8,506 nt of DNA from Acidobacteriaceae bacterium (GCA_003140785.1 PLKY01000049.1:1-8506), one strand, 5' to 3'. Positions 1 through 5,837 are shown, counted from the first letter of the stretch. The notes: a model not told the origin generated them from the sequence alone. Numbers and translations are program-made.

Positions 1-787
1 GCTCTTTCATGATGGTCTTCAGCCGCTCCTCAAACTGGCCGCGGTATTTGGTTCCCGCCACGATCAGCGAAAGGTCCAGCCCCAGGACTCTCTTGTCAGC
101 GAGGAAGCTCGGCACTTCGCCATCGGCGATGCGCTGCGCAAGACCCTCGACGATCGCCGTCTTGCCCACGCCCGGCTCGCCGATCAGCACGGGATTGTTC
201 TTGGTCCGGCGGCACAGAATTTGCACCACGCGCTCCAACTCGTTGTCGCGACCCACGAGCGGATCGAGCTGCCCGTCCATCGCAGCTTGAGTGAGGTCGC
301 GCGAAAACTCAGCCAGCAAACTCGACTCACGCTGCCGCTGCTGCGCAGGCGCTTTCTCCTGCGTCACGCGGGCCAGCTCGTCGCGAATCTGCGCCAGCTT
401 CAGGCCGCGCTCCTGCAGAATCTCCGACGCGAAGCACTTCTCTTCGCGCAGCAGACCGAGCAGCAGATGCTCAGTCCCGATGTGCTTGTGTCCCAGCCGC
501 TCCGCTTCTTCCGCCGCGTAAGCCAACACTCTCTTGCATTCGTTCGAGAGCGGCAGGTCGACGCTGGTCGACACTTTTTCACGAATGGTGGTATGCGCCT
601 CGATCTGCTTCCGAATGGATTCGACCGACGCATGCGAGCGCAGGAAACGGTTGGTTAACGCCTTGTCCTCGCGCAAAAGACCAAGCAGCAGATGCTCGGT
701 CTCGATATAAGGCGAACCAAACTGGCTGGCCTCATACCGCGCGAAAAAGATCACACGCCGTGCCTTTTCCGTATAGCGTTCGAACAT
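1..787 (-). CDS. clpC: ClpC-type Clp protease ATP-binding chaperone, N-terminal part (runs off the left edge)
   Basis: This is an AAA+ unfoldase that feeds substrates to the ClpP peptidase in the cytoplasm. Only the first 262 residues are present. The N-terminus (MFERYTEKARRVIFFARYEA) is typical of ClpC. Two Clp_N repeats follow, each with the signature TEHLLLGLLRE, near residues 30-40 and 105-115. The first AAA+ domain begins near residue 175 (LDPLVGRDNEL), with Walker A GEPGVGKT at 203-210 and the conserved AGTKYRGQFEERLK at 244-257. The Walker B motif, the middle domain, the second ATPase domain and any ClpP-binding loop lie outside the window. ATG at 787 is chosen because it begins the conserved N-terminus and has AAGGGGGG just upstream. 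It lies downstream of lolD in the same direction with a 328-base gap, so it probably has its own promoter. ClpC is preferred over ClpA or ClpB by the N-terminal sequence; the middle domain would confirm this. Confidence 0.95.
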   Translation of the reverse strand, partial: MFERYTEKARRVIFFARYEASQFGSPYIETEHLLLGLLREDKALTNRFLRSHASVESIRKQIEAHTTIREKVSTSVDLPLSNECKRVLAYAAEEAERLGHKHIGTEHLLLGLLREEKCFASEILQERGLKLAQIRDELARVTQEKAPAQQRQRESSLLAEFSRDLTQAAMDGQLDPLVGRDNELERVVQILCRRTKNNPVLIGEPGVGKTAIVEGLAQRIADGEVPSFLADKRVLGLDLSLIVAGTKYRGQFEERLKTIMKE

Positions 788-790
788 TTT

Positions 791-798
791 CCCCCCTT
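791..798 (-). promoter_or_regulatory. Ribosome-binding site of clpC
   Basis: On the minus strand AAGGGGGG is followed by AAA and the ATG at 787. The purine run sits at a workable distance (about 3-5 bases from the core) and supports this start codon. Confidence 0.6.
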
Positions 799-885
799 GC
801 AGCAGGCTTTCGGTAAGGAGTAACCGTCCGGTGATCTCAACCGGCCTCGGCCCAACCCGCACGCGCCCTTCAGTAAAAGCCGCCG

Positions 886-901
886 CCAGAGGCCCCTCTG
901 G
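886..901. repeat. Short inverted repeat in the clpC leader
   Basis: CCAGAGGCCCCTCTGG can form a 6-bp stem with a 4-base loop. On the minus (transcribed) strand a T run precedes it and only cggcggcTTTTA follows. It is therefore a poor intrinsic terminator for lolD and could equally be a hairpin in the clpC 5' leader, about 98 bases before the start codon. Confidence 0.35.
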
Positions 902-1115
902 AAAAATCCCTTGCGCGCCCCCGAACAGCTCTTTTGGATGGTTCCGGACTCACCTTCGGTCCGAACGTCTTCGGCCTTGCGTTGCCCGCCGACGACTACC
1001 ACCCTGACCTCGTAGCCCTGGACGGCTTTGTTCTCCGTCGAGGACCCCTTACCTTATCAGACTCTGAAACCACCCGATCCGCAGCGTCTTTCGTCACACG
1101 GCTCTGTTATACGTT

Positions 1116-1886
1116 TCAGGGGTTGATTCCGGTTTGGGAGGTTTGGCCCAAACCAGTCAGGCGCCCGCTCTCCAGGCGCAGTGTTCGCGTACATCGCGCG
1201 GCAAGGTCCATATTATGGGTCACCACGATCGACGTGAGCCCGTGGGAAACATGCAACCGTTCCAGCAGGTCAAACACCCGCCCTGCGGTCGTTTCGTCCA
1301 GATCCCCTGTCGGCTCATCAGCCAGCAGCAACCGAGGCCCGCCCACCAGCGCGCGCGCCAATGCTACGCGCTGTTGCTCGCCGCCCGATAACTCCCCGGG
1401 CCGATGGTCCCCGCGGTCTCCCAGATCGACCTCTCTAAGCCAATTAGATGCAACAGCCAGCGATTCGCGTCTTGTTTCTCCGCGTGCCAGCAGTGGCATC
1501 GCCACGTTCTCCAGAGCCGTAAACTCCGGCAATAGATAATGAAACTGCCAAACATAGCCAATCTCGCGGTTGCGAAAGGCCGCTGCCTCCCGTGGGCTGA
1601 GACTCGCTACGTTGGTTGAGGCGCAGTGTACCGTTCCTGCGGTTGCAGTATCAAGAGCACCAAGGATATGCAATAGGGTACTTTTGCCCGCGCCAGACTG
1701 ACCTACAATGGCCACCAGTTCACCCGGAAGTACCTCCAGGTCCAAACCATGGAAGAGCGTAAGCGAGCCGCGTGCGGTCTTGTAGGTCTTTTCCAGGTTC
1801 CGCACACGCACCAGGGGAGCCCGCGCGTCCGGCTCCCGCTGTGTGCGGGAAGCCTCGCTGGCAGGCGCTGGAATGGTTTGGTTCAT
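1116..1886 (-). CDS. lolD: LolD-type lipoprotein-releasing ABC transporter ATPase
   Basis: This is the ATP-binding subunit of a LolCDE/MacB-type ABC system on the cytoplasmic face of the inner membrane. In the Lol system it powers release of outer-membrane lipoproteins to LolA. From ATG 1886 the protein is 256 aa. It has a 20-residue Pro/Ala-rich leader, then Walker A GQSGAGKS (62-69), Q-loop Gln114 within GYVWQFHYLLPEFTALENVAMP (the LolD/MacB-family form), signature LSGGEQ (166-171), Walker B LLLADE (186-191), D-loop GDLD (194-197) and switch His224 (VVTHN). All catalytic motifs are intact. A TTG ten codons upstream (1916) is in frame, but ATG is preferred; neither has a clear Shine-Dalgarno. 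No FtsX-like permease (LolC/LolE) is adjacent: upstream is an Asp-box protein and downstream clpC. It could instead serve a MacB-like exporter, which the sequence alone cannot exclude. Confidence 0.88.
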   Translation of the reverse strand: MNQTIPAPASEASRTQREPDARAPLVRVRNLEKTYKTARGSLTLFHGLDLEVLPGELVAIVGQSGAGKSTLLHILGALDTATAGTVHCASTNVASLSPREAAAFRNREIGYVWQFHYLLPEFTALENVAMPLLARGETRRESLAVASNWLREVDLGDRGDHRPGELSGGEQQRVALARALVGGPRLLLADEPTGDLDETTAGRVFDLLERLHVSHGLTSIVVTHNMDLAARCTRTLRLESGRLTGLGQTSQTGINP

Positions 1887-1897
1887 CCGGTTGGACC

Positions 1898-1903
1898 ATT
1901 CTA
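1898..1903 (-). promoter_or_regulatory. Possible -10 element of lolD
   Basis: TAGAAT on the minus strand matches TATAAT at 5 of 6 positions and ends 11 bases before the ATG at 1886. No good -35 is seen at 16-18 bases. If used, the 5' leader would be only about 4-5 bases, which would fit the absence of a Shine-Dalgarno. Read-through from the upstream Asp-box gene (82-base gap) is the alternative. Confidence 0.25.
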
Positions 1904-1957
1904 TCGTGCTCGTCAAAGCGGATCTGCAAAACCGGGGTCGAATTCGCGGCAGGGTGC

Positions 1958-1971
1958 TAAGAGCGCTCTTA
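1958..1971. repeat. 14-bp perfect palindrome at the 3' end of the Asp-box gene
   Basis: TAAGAGCGCTCTTA is a perfect palindrome overlapping the stop codon of the Asp-box gene (TAA at 1971-1969). On the plus strand it is followed by acgTTTTT, giving a weak terminator-like look for that direction. On the minus strand no T run follows it. It lies 72 bases upstream of the lolD ATG and could be a protein-binding site. Its function is unknown. Confidence 0.35.
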
Positions 1972-3135
1972 ACGTTTTTGATACGGTGCGAGGTTGGATG
2001 GAAGGGCCGCGGGATTCAGCCGGGCAATCCGGCTGTTCGGCCCGACGACAAACGGCAACGAAAGCGCATTCCAGTTCCCGTTGTCGAGCGGCTGCCATGT
2101 ATTGCCGTCGTCACGGCTGGTATCGGAACCATTGGCCCCCGCGGCGATCCAAAGCTTGAGGGTTTCGAACCATTGGACGCCGGAGCGATAGCCGTGAGGC
2201 GGGTTGGCGGAAGCGGTCCATGTCCAGCCGCCATCGGACGACCATGCCGCTGTCTCAGCAGACTCGTTCGGCTTTGTATAATCGCCGCCCACCGCAACAA
2301 ACCGTGAGTTCTCGTTGAAGCTGCAATCCACGCACTCTCCAATCGTGACCGGATAACGATACGCGACTGAAAATGCACCTGCGCTGTCGGTCCCGGAGGC
2401 AACGGGAATCGAACTGGACTTCCACGGAGGCTCTTTCCGCACGAGACGGTCGATCATGCCGTGCTGCTGTTCTTCCAAAGTGAATGGGCGGCTGAAAAAG
2501 ACGGAGCCGCTCTTACCGCCCGTTGCAAAACCCCGCGTAAAGAGCGCATTTCCGATAGGAATTGAGCTGTTGCTTGCGGCAAACGCTGCGAGAGACCGTC
2601 CATGAATCGAGAGTCCTGCGTGCTCATCGCGCTTCCAGGTCTTGCCGCTGTTCTCAGTAATAAACACCGCGAACTGCTCTCGCACCGAGTCGCCCAGCAG
2701 AATGCCGCGCGAGCCATTCAGCCAGAAGCTGTCAAAGAAACCATTCGGCGCATCGGGATTCTTAAAGAGCAGCATCCACGTCCTGCATCCATCGGTCGTT
2801 TTGTACAACCGGCTCTTCGCCCCCAATCCCGAAGCCATCACAATCGCCGTCCGCGCGTCCCACGCCTGCACGCCCCGAAAATCCAGCATTGCGCCATCCT
2901 TGTCCGCATCCGGTACAGCACACTTCTCCCAATGCACCCCGCCGTCGATGGTCTTGAGCACTGTCCCGCCCGTCCCGCTCGCCCAGGCCACCGTGCCATC
3001 CACCGAATCAATCCCGCGCAGGCCCGCCGTTGTTCCCGACTCCTGCATCCGCCACGGCGCATCGGACTGAGCGCCGCACCTCCCAATGACCAGCAAACTA
3101 AGTGCCGCGATCTGCACCAGCCGTTTCCCTTGCAT
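1969..3135 (-). CDS. Exported Asp-box (BNR/YCF48-like) beta-propeller protein
   Basis: The 388-aa protein has a Sec signal peptide: MQGKRLVQ, then the hydrophobic AALSLLVIG, with cleavage expected around Ala22/Gln23. At least five Asp-box motifs of the S-x-D-x-G-x-T-W type follow: TIDGGVHW (62-69), TTDGCRTW (113-120), TENSGKTW (160-167), SSDGGWTW (299-306) and SRDDGNTW (340-347). This pattern is characteristic of sialidase/BNR and YCF48 (HCF136-like) beta-propellers. The first repeat also has the typical VAWASGTGGTVLKT lead-in. The family ranges from glycosidases to assembly or scaffold proteins. I see no sialidase Arg triad or FRIP motif, so no enzymatic role is assigned. A periplasmic or secreted location is inferred. 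ATG 3135 is chosen because it begins the signal peptide; an upstream in-frame extension to 3219 would bury it. The gene is divergent from the plus-strand secreted protein across 98 bases. Confidence 0.8.
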   Translation of the reverse strand: MQGKRLVQIAALSLLVIGRCGAQSDAPWRMQESGTTAGLRGIDSVDGTVAWASGTGGTVLKTIDGGVHWEKCAVPDADKDGAMLDFRGVQAWDARTAIVMASGLGAKSRLYKTTDGCRTWMLLFKNPDAPNGFFDSFWLNGSRGILLGDSVREQFAVFITENSGKTWKRDEHAGLSIHGRSLAAFAASNSSIPIGNALFTRGFATGGKSGSVFFSRPFTLEEQQHGMIDRLVRKEPPWKSSSIPVASGTDSAGAFSVAYRYPVTIGECVDCSFNENSRFVAVGGDYTKPNESAETAAWSSDGGWTWTASANPPHGYRSGVQWFETLKLWIAAGANGSDTSRDDGNTWQPLDNGNWNALSLPFVVGPNSRIARLNPAALPSNLAPYQKR

Positions 3136-3142
3136 GGCACGC

Positions 3143-3148
3143 AGTATA
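3143..3148 (-). promoter_or_regulatory. Possible -10 element of the Asp-box gene
   Basis: TATACT on the minus strand ends 7 bases before the ATG at 3135 (5/6 match to TATAAT). Transcription would begin at or next to the start codon, giving a leaderless or nearly leaderless mRNA. That fits the lack of any Shine-Dalgarno here. No recognisable -35 exists at 16-18 bases. Confidence 0.35.
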
Positions 3149-3150
3149 GA

Positions 3151-3165
3151 GGCGCGAAGTGCGCC
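3151..3165. repeat. Small inverted repeat in the divergent control region
   Basis: GGCGC-GAAGT-GCGCC forms a perfect 5-bp stem with a 5-base loop. It lies directly upstream of the proposed TATACT element, inside the expected promoter spacer for the Asp-box gene. It could be an operator for either divergent gene, or chance in GC-rich DNA. Confidence 0.25.
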
Positions 3166-3233
3166 GAAGCCACATCTGTATCGCCCATCACTTTGATTCA
3201 AAAGAAGAATTGTTATCAAGAAGACATTCCTTC

Positions 3234-4076
3234 GTGCGCACTCATCGGCTCATCTTATCTGTCTTGCAACTCGCGGCACTTCTTTATGGCGCGGAATGCG
3301 CTCTCGCGCAGACTTCCGAATACGAACAATTCCGCGCCCACAACGCTCAGATGGCAGACGTCCAGCCCACATGGATGGGGCCGCTGATTCAGTCGGACGC
3401 GCGCCTGTCGCAGACCATCCGGCTCTCAGTCTCCGATGCCGGCGCTCCCGGCGAGCAGATCGTGAGTTACGGCAACAACCACGGCGTGAGCATGATTGCC
3501 GAGCGGAGATTTCAGATCGATTTCGATCCGCCGTCCTTCTTCAGGAACCACTCGGCGGCCTACCCCGACGGATTCGGCAATGCCTCCGCACAGGTCAAAT
3601 ACCGCATCAGCTCAGCCAACGCGGAGCACGGCAACTTCGCTGTCACGGCGATCGATTTTCACGGCTTCGCACCACGCGCCGCCCAGAACGGAATGCTCAC
3701 GGCCTACGATTGCCCGAAGATCGCCGCAGGCATCGCGCGCGGCCGCTTCGATGTGCAATCGACACTGGGAGGCCTGCTGCCAGCGGCCAAAGTTGCCGCG
3801 CAGGGCCAAGCAATTGAGTGGAACGTGACCGCGCAACTCCATCCCACCGCACATACGTGGTTCGACGTGGAGAACAACGCGGCCTTCAACTTCGGCGGCC
3901 CTTTCGACGGAAAGACTCAAGATTTCATCACGCCAGCCGCCTTCTACATGGTGCGGCGCAGGCAGTGGGGGGCCGTTCATCCTGTAGTGGTCTTCGACAC
4001 CGGCATGCAGATCGCCACATCCAGATTCCACCTCTGCAATCACAACCTGATCTCGGAAGTCCGCATCCTCTTCTAG
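3234..4076 (+). CDS. Secreted protein of unknown function, possibly outer-membrane associated
   Basis: I do not recognise the family. With the GTG start at 3234 the protein is 280 aa and opens with a standard Sec signal peptide: RTHR, hydrophobic LILSVLQLAALLYGA, then ALA before Gln26, the likely cleavage site. There is no lipobox. The mature part is rich in alternating polar/hydrophobic stretches suggesting beta structure, has no further transmembrane helix, and has cysteines at about 160 and 268 that could pair. It ends in SEVRILF; a terminal Phe is common in BamA-inserted barrel proteins, so an outer-membrane location is possible but unproven. The frame is open upstream to 3159. GTG 3234 is preferred because it keeps a normal-length signal peptide and has AAGAAG 10 bases upstream; TTG at 3210 is an alternative. 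Codon use resembles its neighbours. A 337-base gap follows. Confidence 0.68.
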   Translation: MRTHRLILSVLQLAALLYGAECALAQTSEYEQFRAHNAQMADVQPTWMGPLIQSDARLSQTIRLSVSDAGAPGEQIVSYGNNHGVSMIAERRFQIDFDPPSFFRNHSAAYPDGFGNASAQVKYRISSANAEHGNFAVTAIDFHGFAPRAAQNGMLTAYDCPKIAAGIARGRFDVQSTLGGLLPAAKVAAQGQAIEWNVTAQLHPTAHTWFDVENNAAFNFGGPFDGKTQDFITPAAFYMVRRRQWGAVHPVVVFDTGMQIATSRFHLCNHNLISEVRILF

Positions 4077-4150
4077 CTTGCCCGCGATGCATTGCGCAGA
4101 AGTGGACTCATTGAAGGCACAAACTGCGATAAGAACAAACTACGCTTTGC

Positions 4151-4399
4151 GATAACTCGGAAGGTTAGCTCCAATAGTCGGTAATATCCCTCAGTTACTC
4201 GCAATCTATTCATACGTTACCTGCGATCCCGAGAGTTACTTGCTCATGAATCGGTGAATTTGATTCGGTCAATAACAGAGTCTCTATCCGCTGAGATACA
4301 ACCAAAGTTACCCGCCAAAGAACAGCGTTCGTTATCTCTTTTTCAGGTACCTAAGATTCGTAGTTTTCAGAAACGACAGCAGTTAGTATCCCTCATAAC
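4151..4399. repeat. Cluster of GTTA-type heptamers, candidate operator array
   Basis: GTTA occurs on one strand or the other ten times in about 247 bases: 4153(-), 4164, 4194, 4216, 4235, 4273(-), 4307, 4331, 4382 and 4396(-). Six fit the extended form [A/C]GTTA[C/T][C/T]: AGTTATC (4151, minus strand), AGTTACT (4193), CGTTACC (4215), AGTTACT (4234), AGTTACC (4306) and CGTTATC (4330). About two GTTA would be expected by chance at this composition. Spacing is irregular, so it may be a set of regulator sites or decayed repeats. Confidence 0.35.
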
Positions 4400-4404
4400 G
4401 AGGG
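4390..4404 (+). promoter_or_regulatory. Ribosome-binding site of the GT87 gene within a hairpin
   Basis: CCCTC-ATAAC-GAGGG forms a perfect 5-bp stem with a 5-base loop. The 3' arm GAGGG (4400-4404) is the only Shine-Dalgarno-like sequence before ATG 4414, with 9 bases between. When folded, the site would be hidden, suggesting moderated translation initiation. Confidence 0.45.
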
Positions 4405-4413
4405 AACCTGCAC

Positions 4414-5616
4414 ATGCAAGCGGCGAGAGTTGGTGCGAAAAAAACGGAATCTTCTCAATCTTCGCCCCGCAAGCTCCAGCTCAGCGGTGGGCTCATCGCA
4501 TTTCTCGCATTGGTCCTCGCAATCTTCCTCGCGATTCACCTGCGCCTCGACACTCGCTACGATTTCGGTATCTTCTATTACGCGGCTCACATGGTCCTCG
4601 ATGGGTCACGACATGCGCTCTACGATGTCAGCGCCCAACATGCCTTTCAGATCCAGTACCACCGTCCGCCTGACACGCTCTTCCGCAACCCGCCGTTCGC
4701 GCTGATTCCGATCCTGCCGCTGGCCAAGCTGCCCATGGCCGTTGCATATTCGGTTTGGACCGCCGCCTCCTTCGCGCTTCTGTTTGTGAGTTTGAAAGTC
4801 CTTCAGGACGAAACCGGCCTCTTCTACGGGAACTGGCCGGTACTGCTATCGCTAATCTTCGCGCCCATCATGGGCAACTTCCTCCACGGACAGCTTTCCT
4901 TCGTAGTAGTTGCTTCCTATTCCGTCGCTTACGCTCTGTGGCGGCGTGGCCGGCTGACCTTGGGCGGAGCAGTGCTTGCAATCGCGACAATCAAGTTCCA
5001 ACTCGTTATCGGTTTTGTTGCGGTGCTGCTACTCAAGCGGAGATGGCGTGAACTGGCTGGATTCGCTGCAGGGAGCACAGTGTTCCTCGCGCTTTCAATT
5101 TGGATCGCGGGCATTCCCTCGCTCATGGCTTACCCGCACTTCCTTCTGCACAGTGACACGCCTCTCTCCGAGCTCCCTCACATGGCCAACTGGCAAGGCT
5201 TCCTTACCATTCTCGGCCTCAATTATTGGGCTCTGCTTGTGCCGCTGTCCGTTGTCACTGTTCTATGGGCGGCGTGGGCTTGGAAGGATCTTGATCGCGG
5301 ATTCGCGGCGGCCACTCTGGCAGCCATGCTGGTCAGCTTTCATCTGACCCCGCAGGACATCTCGCTCGCGCTTGTTCCCTTCTACCTATGCGTCAAAGCC
5401 GGGATTCTTCCGCGCCACCGCGTGCCCGCGTTTGTAATTCCTGTTATCGCCACTACCATGGCGATGGTGATAGTCCAGGTGCCCCTCGCCTTCCTTGCGA
5501 TTCCATTGGCCACAGCTTTCTGCTGGATCGGCACAGAACCTCTGGAAAAGTCCTCTGGCGCGGAAAATACGCCTAGCTACGCGTTGTCCTCGCCAGAACT
5601 TCGCCCCAACGCCTAA
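4414..5616 (+). CDS. GT87-family (DUF2029) polytopic membrane glycosyltransferase-like protein
   Basis: This 400-aa inner-membrane protein has about ten or more hydrophobic segments, the first near 25-44 after a polar 20-residue tail. Features of the GT-C fold family GT87 are visible. D50FGIFYYAA in the first outer loop contains the Asp expected to act in catalysis, followed by G64...ALYD. Then come NPPF (92-95) with PLAKLP, GNFLHGQ (154-160), IKFQ (193-196), NWQGF (259-263) and H310LTPQD in a late loop. Characterised family members in actinobacteria are polyprenyl-phosphate-mannose-dependent mannosyltransferases. The actual donor and acceptor here are unknown, and no neighbouring glycan gene narrows them. 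Length fits the family. The C-terminal 25 residues are polar and probably cytoplasmic. The start is ATG 4414 with GAGGG 9 bases upstream. The gene is convergent with the NCS1 gene across a 221-base gap holding palindromes. Confidence 0.8.
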   Translation: MQAARVGAKKTESSQSSPRKLQLSGGLIAFLALVLAIFLAIHLRLDTRYDFGIFYYAAHMVLDGSRHALYDVSAQHAFQIQYHRPPDTLFRNPPFALIPILPLAKLPMAVAYSVWTAASFALLFVSLKVLQDETGLFYGNWPVLLSLIFAPIMGNFLHGQLSFVVVASYSVAYALWRRGRLTLGGAVLAIATIKFQLVIGFVAVLLLKRRWRELAGFAAGSTVFLALSIWIAGIPSLMAYPHFLLHSDTPLSELPHMANWQGFLTILGLNYWALLVPLSVVTVLWAAWAWKDLDRGFAAATLAAMLVSFHLTPQDISLALVPFYLCVKAGILPRHRVPAFVIPVIATTMAMVIVQVPLAFLAIPLATAFCWIGTEPLEKSSGAENTPSYALSSPELRPNA

Positions 5617-5674
5617 CCAATCCTGTCGCCTTCGAGCACAATAATTCTTCGCAAATCCCGGCCAACATCGGTGG

Positions 5675-5689
5675 CAATTGTCACAATTG
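5675..5689. repeat. 15-base palindrome overlapping the parS-like site
   Basis: CAATTGT-C-ACAATTG is a perfect odd-length inverted repeat sharing its last five bases with the 22-bp palindrome that follows. It repeats the ACAATT/AATTGT half-site seen in both parS-like palindromes, so it may be an accessory half-site or part of a wider operator. Confidence 0.4.
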
Positions 5690-5706
5690 TTCCACGTGGA
5701 ACAATT
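5685..5706. promoter_or_regulatory. parS: parS-like centromere site (perfect 22-bp palindrome)
   Basis: The core TGTTCCACGTGGAACA (5688-5703) is a perfect 16-bp palindrome, extended by AAT/ATT to 22 bp. The core differs at only one position from the commonly cited chromosomal parS pattern TGTTnCACGTGAAACA. Such sites load ParB and lie mainly near the replication origin, often in intergenic DNA. Here it lies between two convergent genes. There is no parA/parB in the window. Being a loopless palindrome without a T run, it is not a normal terminator. A transcription-factor operator is the main alternative. Confidence 0.6.
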
Positions 5707-5747
5707 TGGACTCGCCGTCCAGGCAGATGCTTCGCGTGACGTCGCTG

Positions 5748-5771
5748 AAATTGTTCGAGGTGGAACAATTT
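5748..5771. repeat. Second, degenerate parS-like inverted repeat
   Basis: Arms AAATTGTTC (5748-5756) and GAACAATTT (5763-5771) are perfectly complementary around the centre GAGGTG, where the first site has CACGTG. It differs from the first site at two core positions and is centred 64 bp from it. It may be a weaker or decayed parS, or a second operator copy. Confidence 0.45.
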
Positions 5772-5837
5772 TCGCGCTCCGATACTGTTTGAGTAGCCAC
5801 GCGAAGCACTCGCCTCGATGGCCAGTCCCTAGCTCGC

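Larger units (their letters stand above)
788..1115. other. Gene-free leader between lolD and clpC
   Basis: These 328 bases hold no convincing gene. A minus-strand open frame crosses it (after a stop near 1050) and reads ENKAVQGYEVRVVVVGG in its first part. It then degenerates into an Arg/Gly/Lys-rich stretch and runs out of frame into clpC, so it is not called. A 16-base inverted repeat lies at 886-901. I see no convincing -35/-10 pair and no CIRCE element (TTAGCACTC-N9-GAGTGCTAA) that would place clpC under HrcA. The clpC promoter probably lies here but I cannot place it. Confidence 0.5.
4077..4413. other. AT-richer intergenic region upstream of the GT87 gene
   Basis: No gene is seen in these 337 bases. 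They are visibly richer in A+T than the flanking genes and hold many GTTA/TAAC tetranucleotides (listed separately), a small hairpin at the GT87 ribosome-binding site, and a weak inverted repeat GAGATA (4293-4298)/TATCTC (4333-4338) followed by a T run. No strong intrinsic terminator for the upstream gene and no clear -35/-10 pair could be placed. It probably holds the GT87 promoter and its controls. Confidence 0.5.

Noticed and set aside
461..705. Near-identical stretches around 461-485 and 683-705 (GCAGATGCTC...)
   Set aside because: They encode the TEHLLLGLLRE motif of the two Clp_N repeats, a normal internal duplication of the protein and not a mobile or regulatory repeat.
751..1002. Minus-strand open frame upstream of clpC starting at GTG
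   Set aside because: It overlaps clpC out of frame, its composition turns to Arg/Gly/Lys noise after about 35 codons, and it lacks a ribosome-binding site.
934..1539. 201-codon plus-strand open frame across the lolD region
   Set aside because: It is antisense to lolD, whose ABC motifs are all intact, and its translation has low-complexity Arg/Ser composition with no family features.
2602..3387. 261-codon plus-strand open frame
   Set aside because: It lies antisense to the Asp-box gene, has no recognisable domain and runs out of frame into the secreted-protein gene. It is a GC-rich shadow frame.
4259..4290. TTGATT with a TCTATC 17 bases downstream as a promoter for the GT87 gene
   Set aside because: The -10 matches TATAAT at only about half the positions, and similar matches occur by chance in an AT-rich gap.
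4293..4343. GAGATA...TATCTC inverted repeat followed by CTTTTTC, as an intrinsic terminator or small-RNA end
   Set aside because: The stem is 6 bp, AT-rich and closes a 34-base loop, so it is too weak to call a terminator.
5685..5706. Reading the 22-bp palindrome as a bidirectional terminator for the convergent genes
   Set aside because: It has no loop, a balanced palindromic centre and no adjacent T run on either side. The core fits parS much better.
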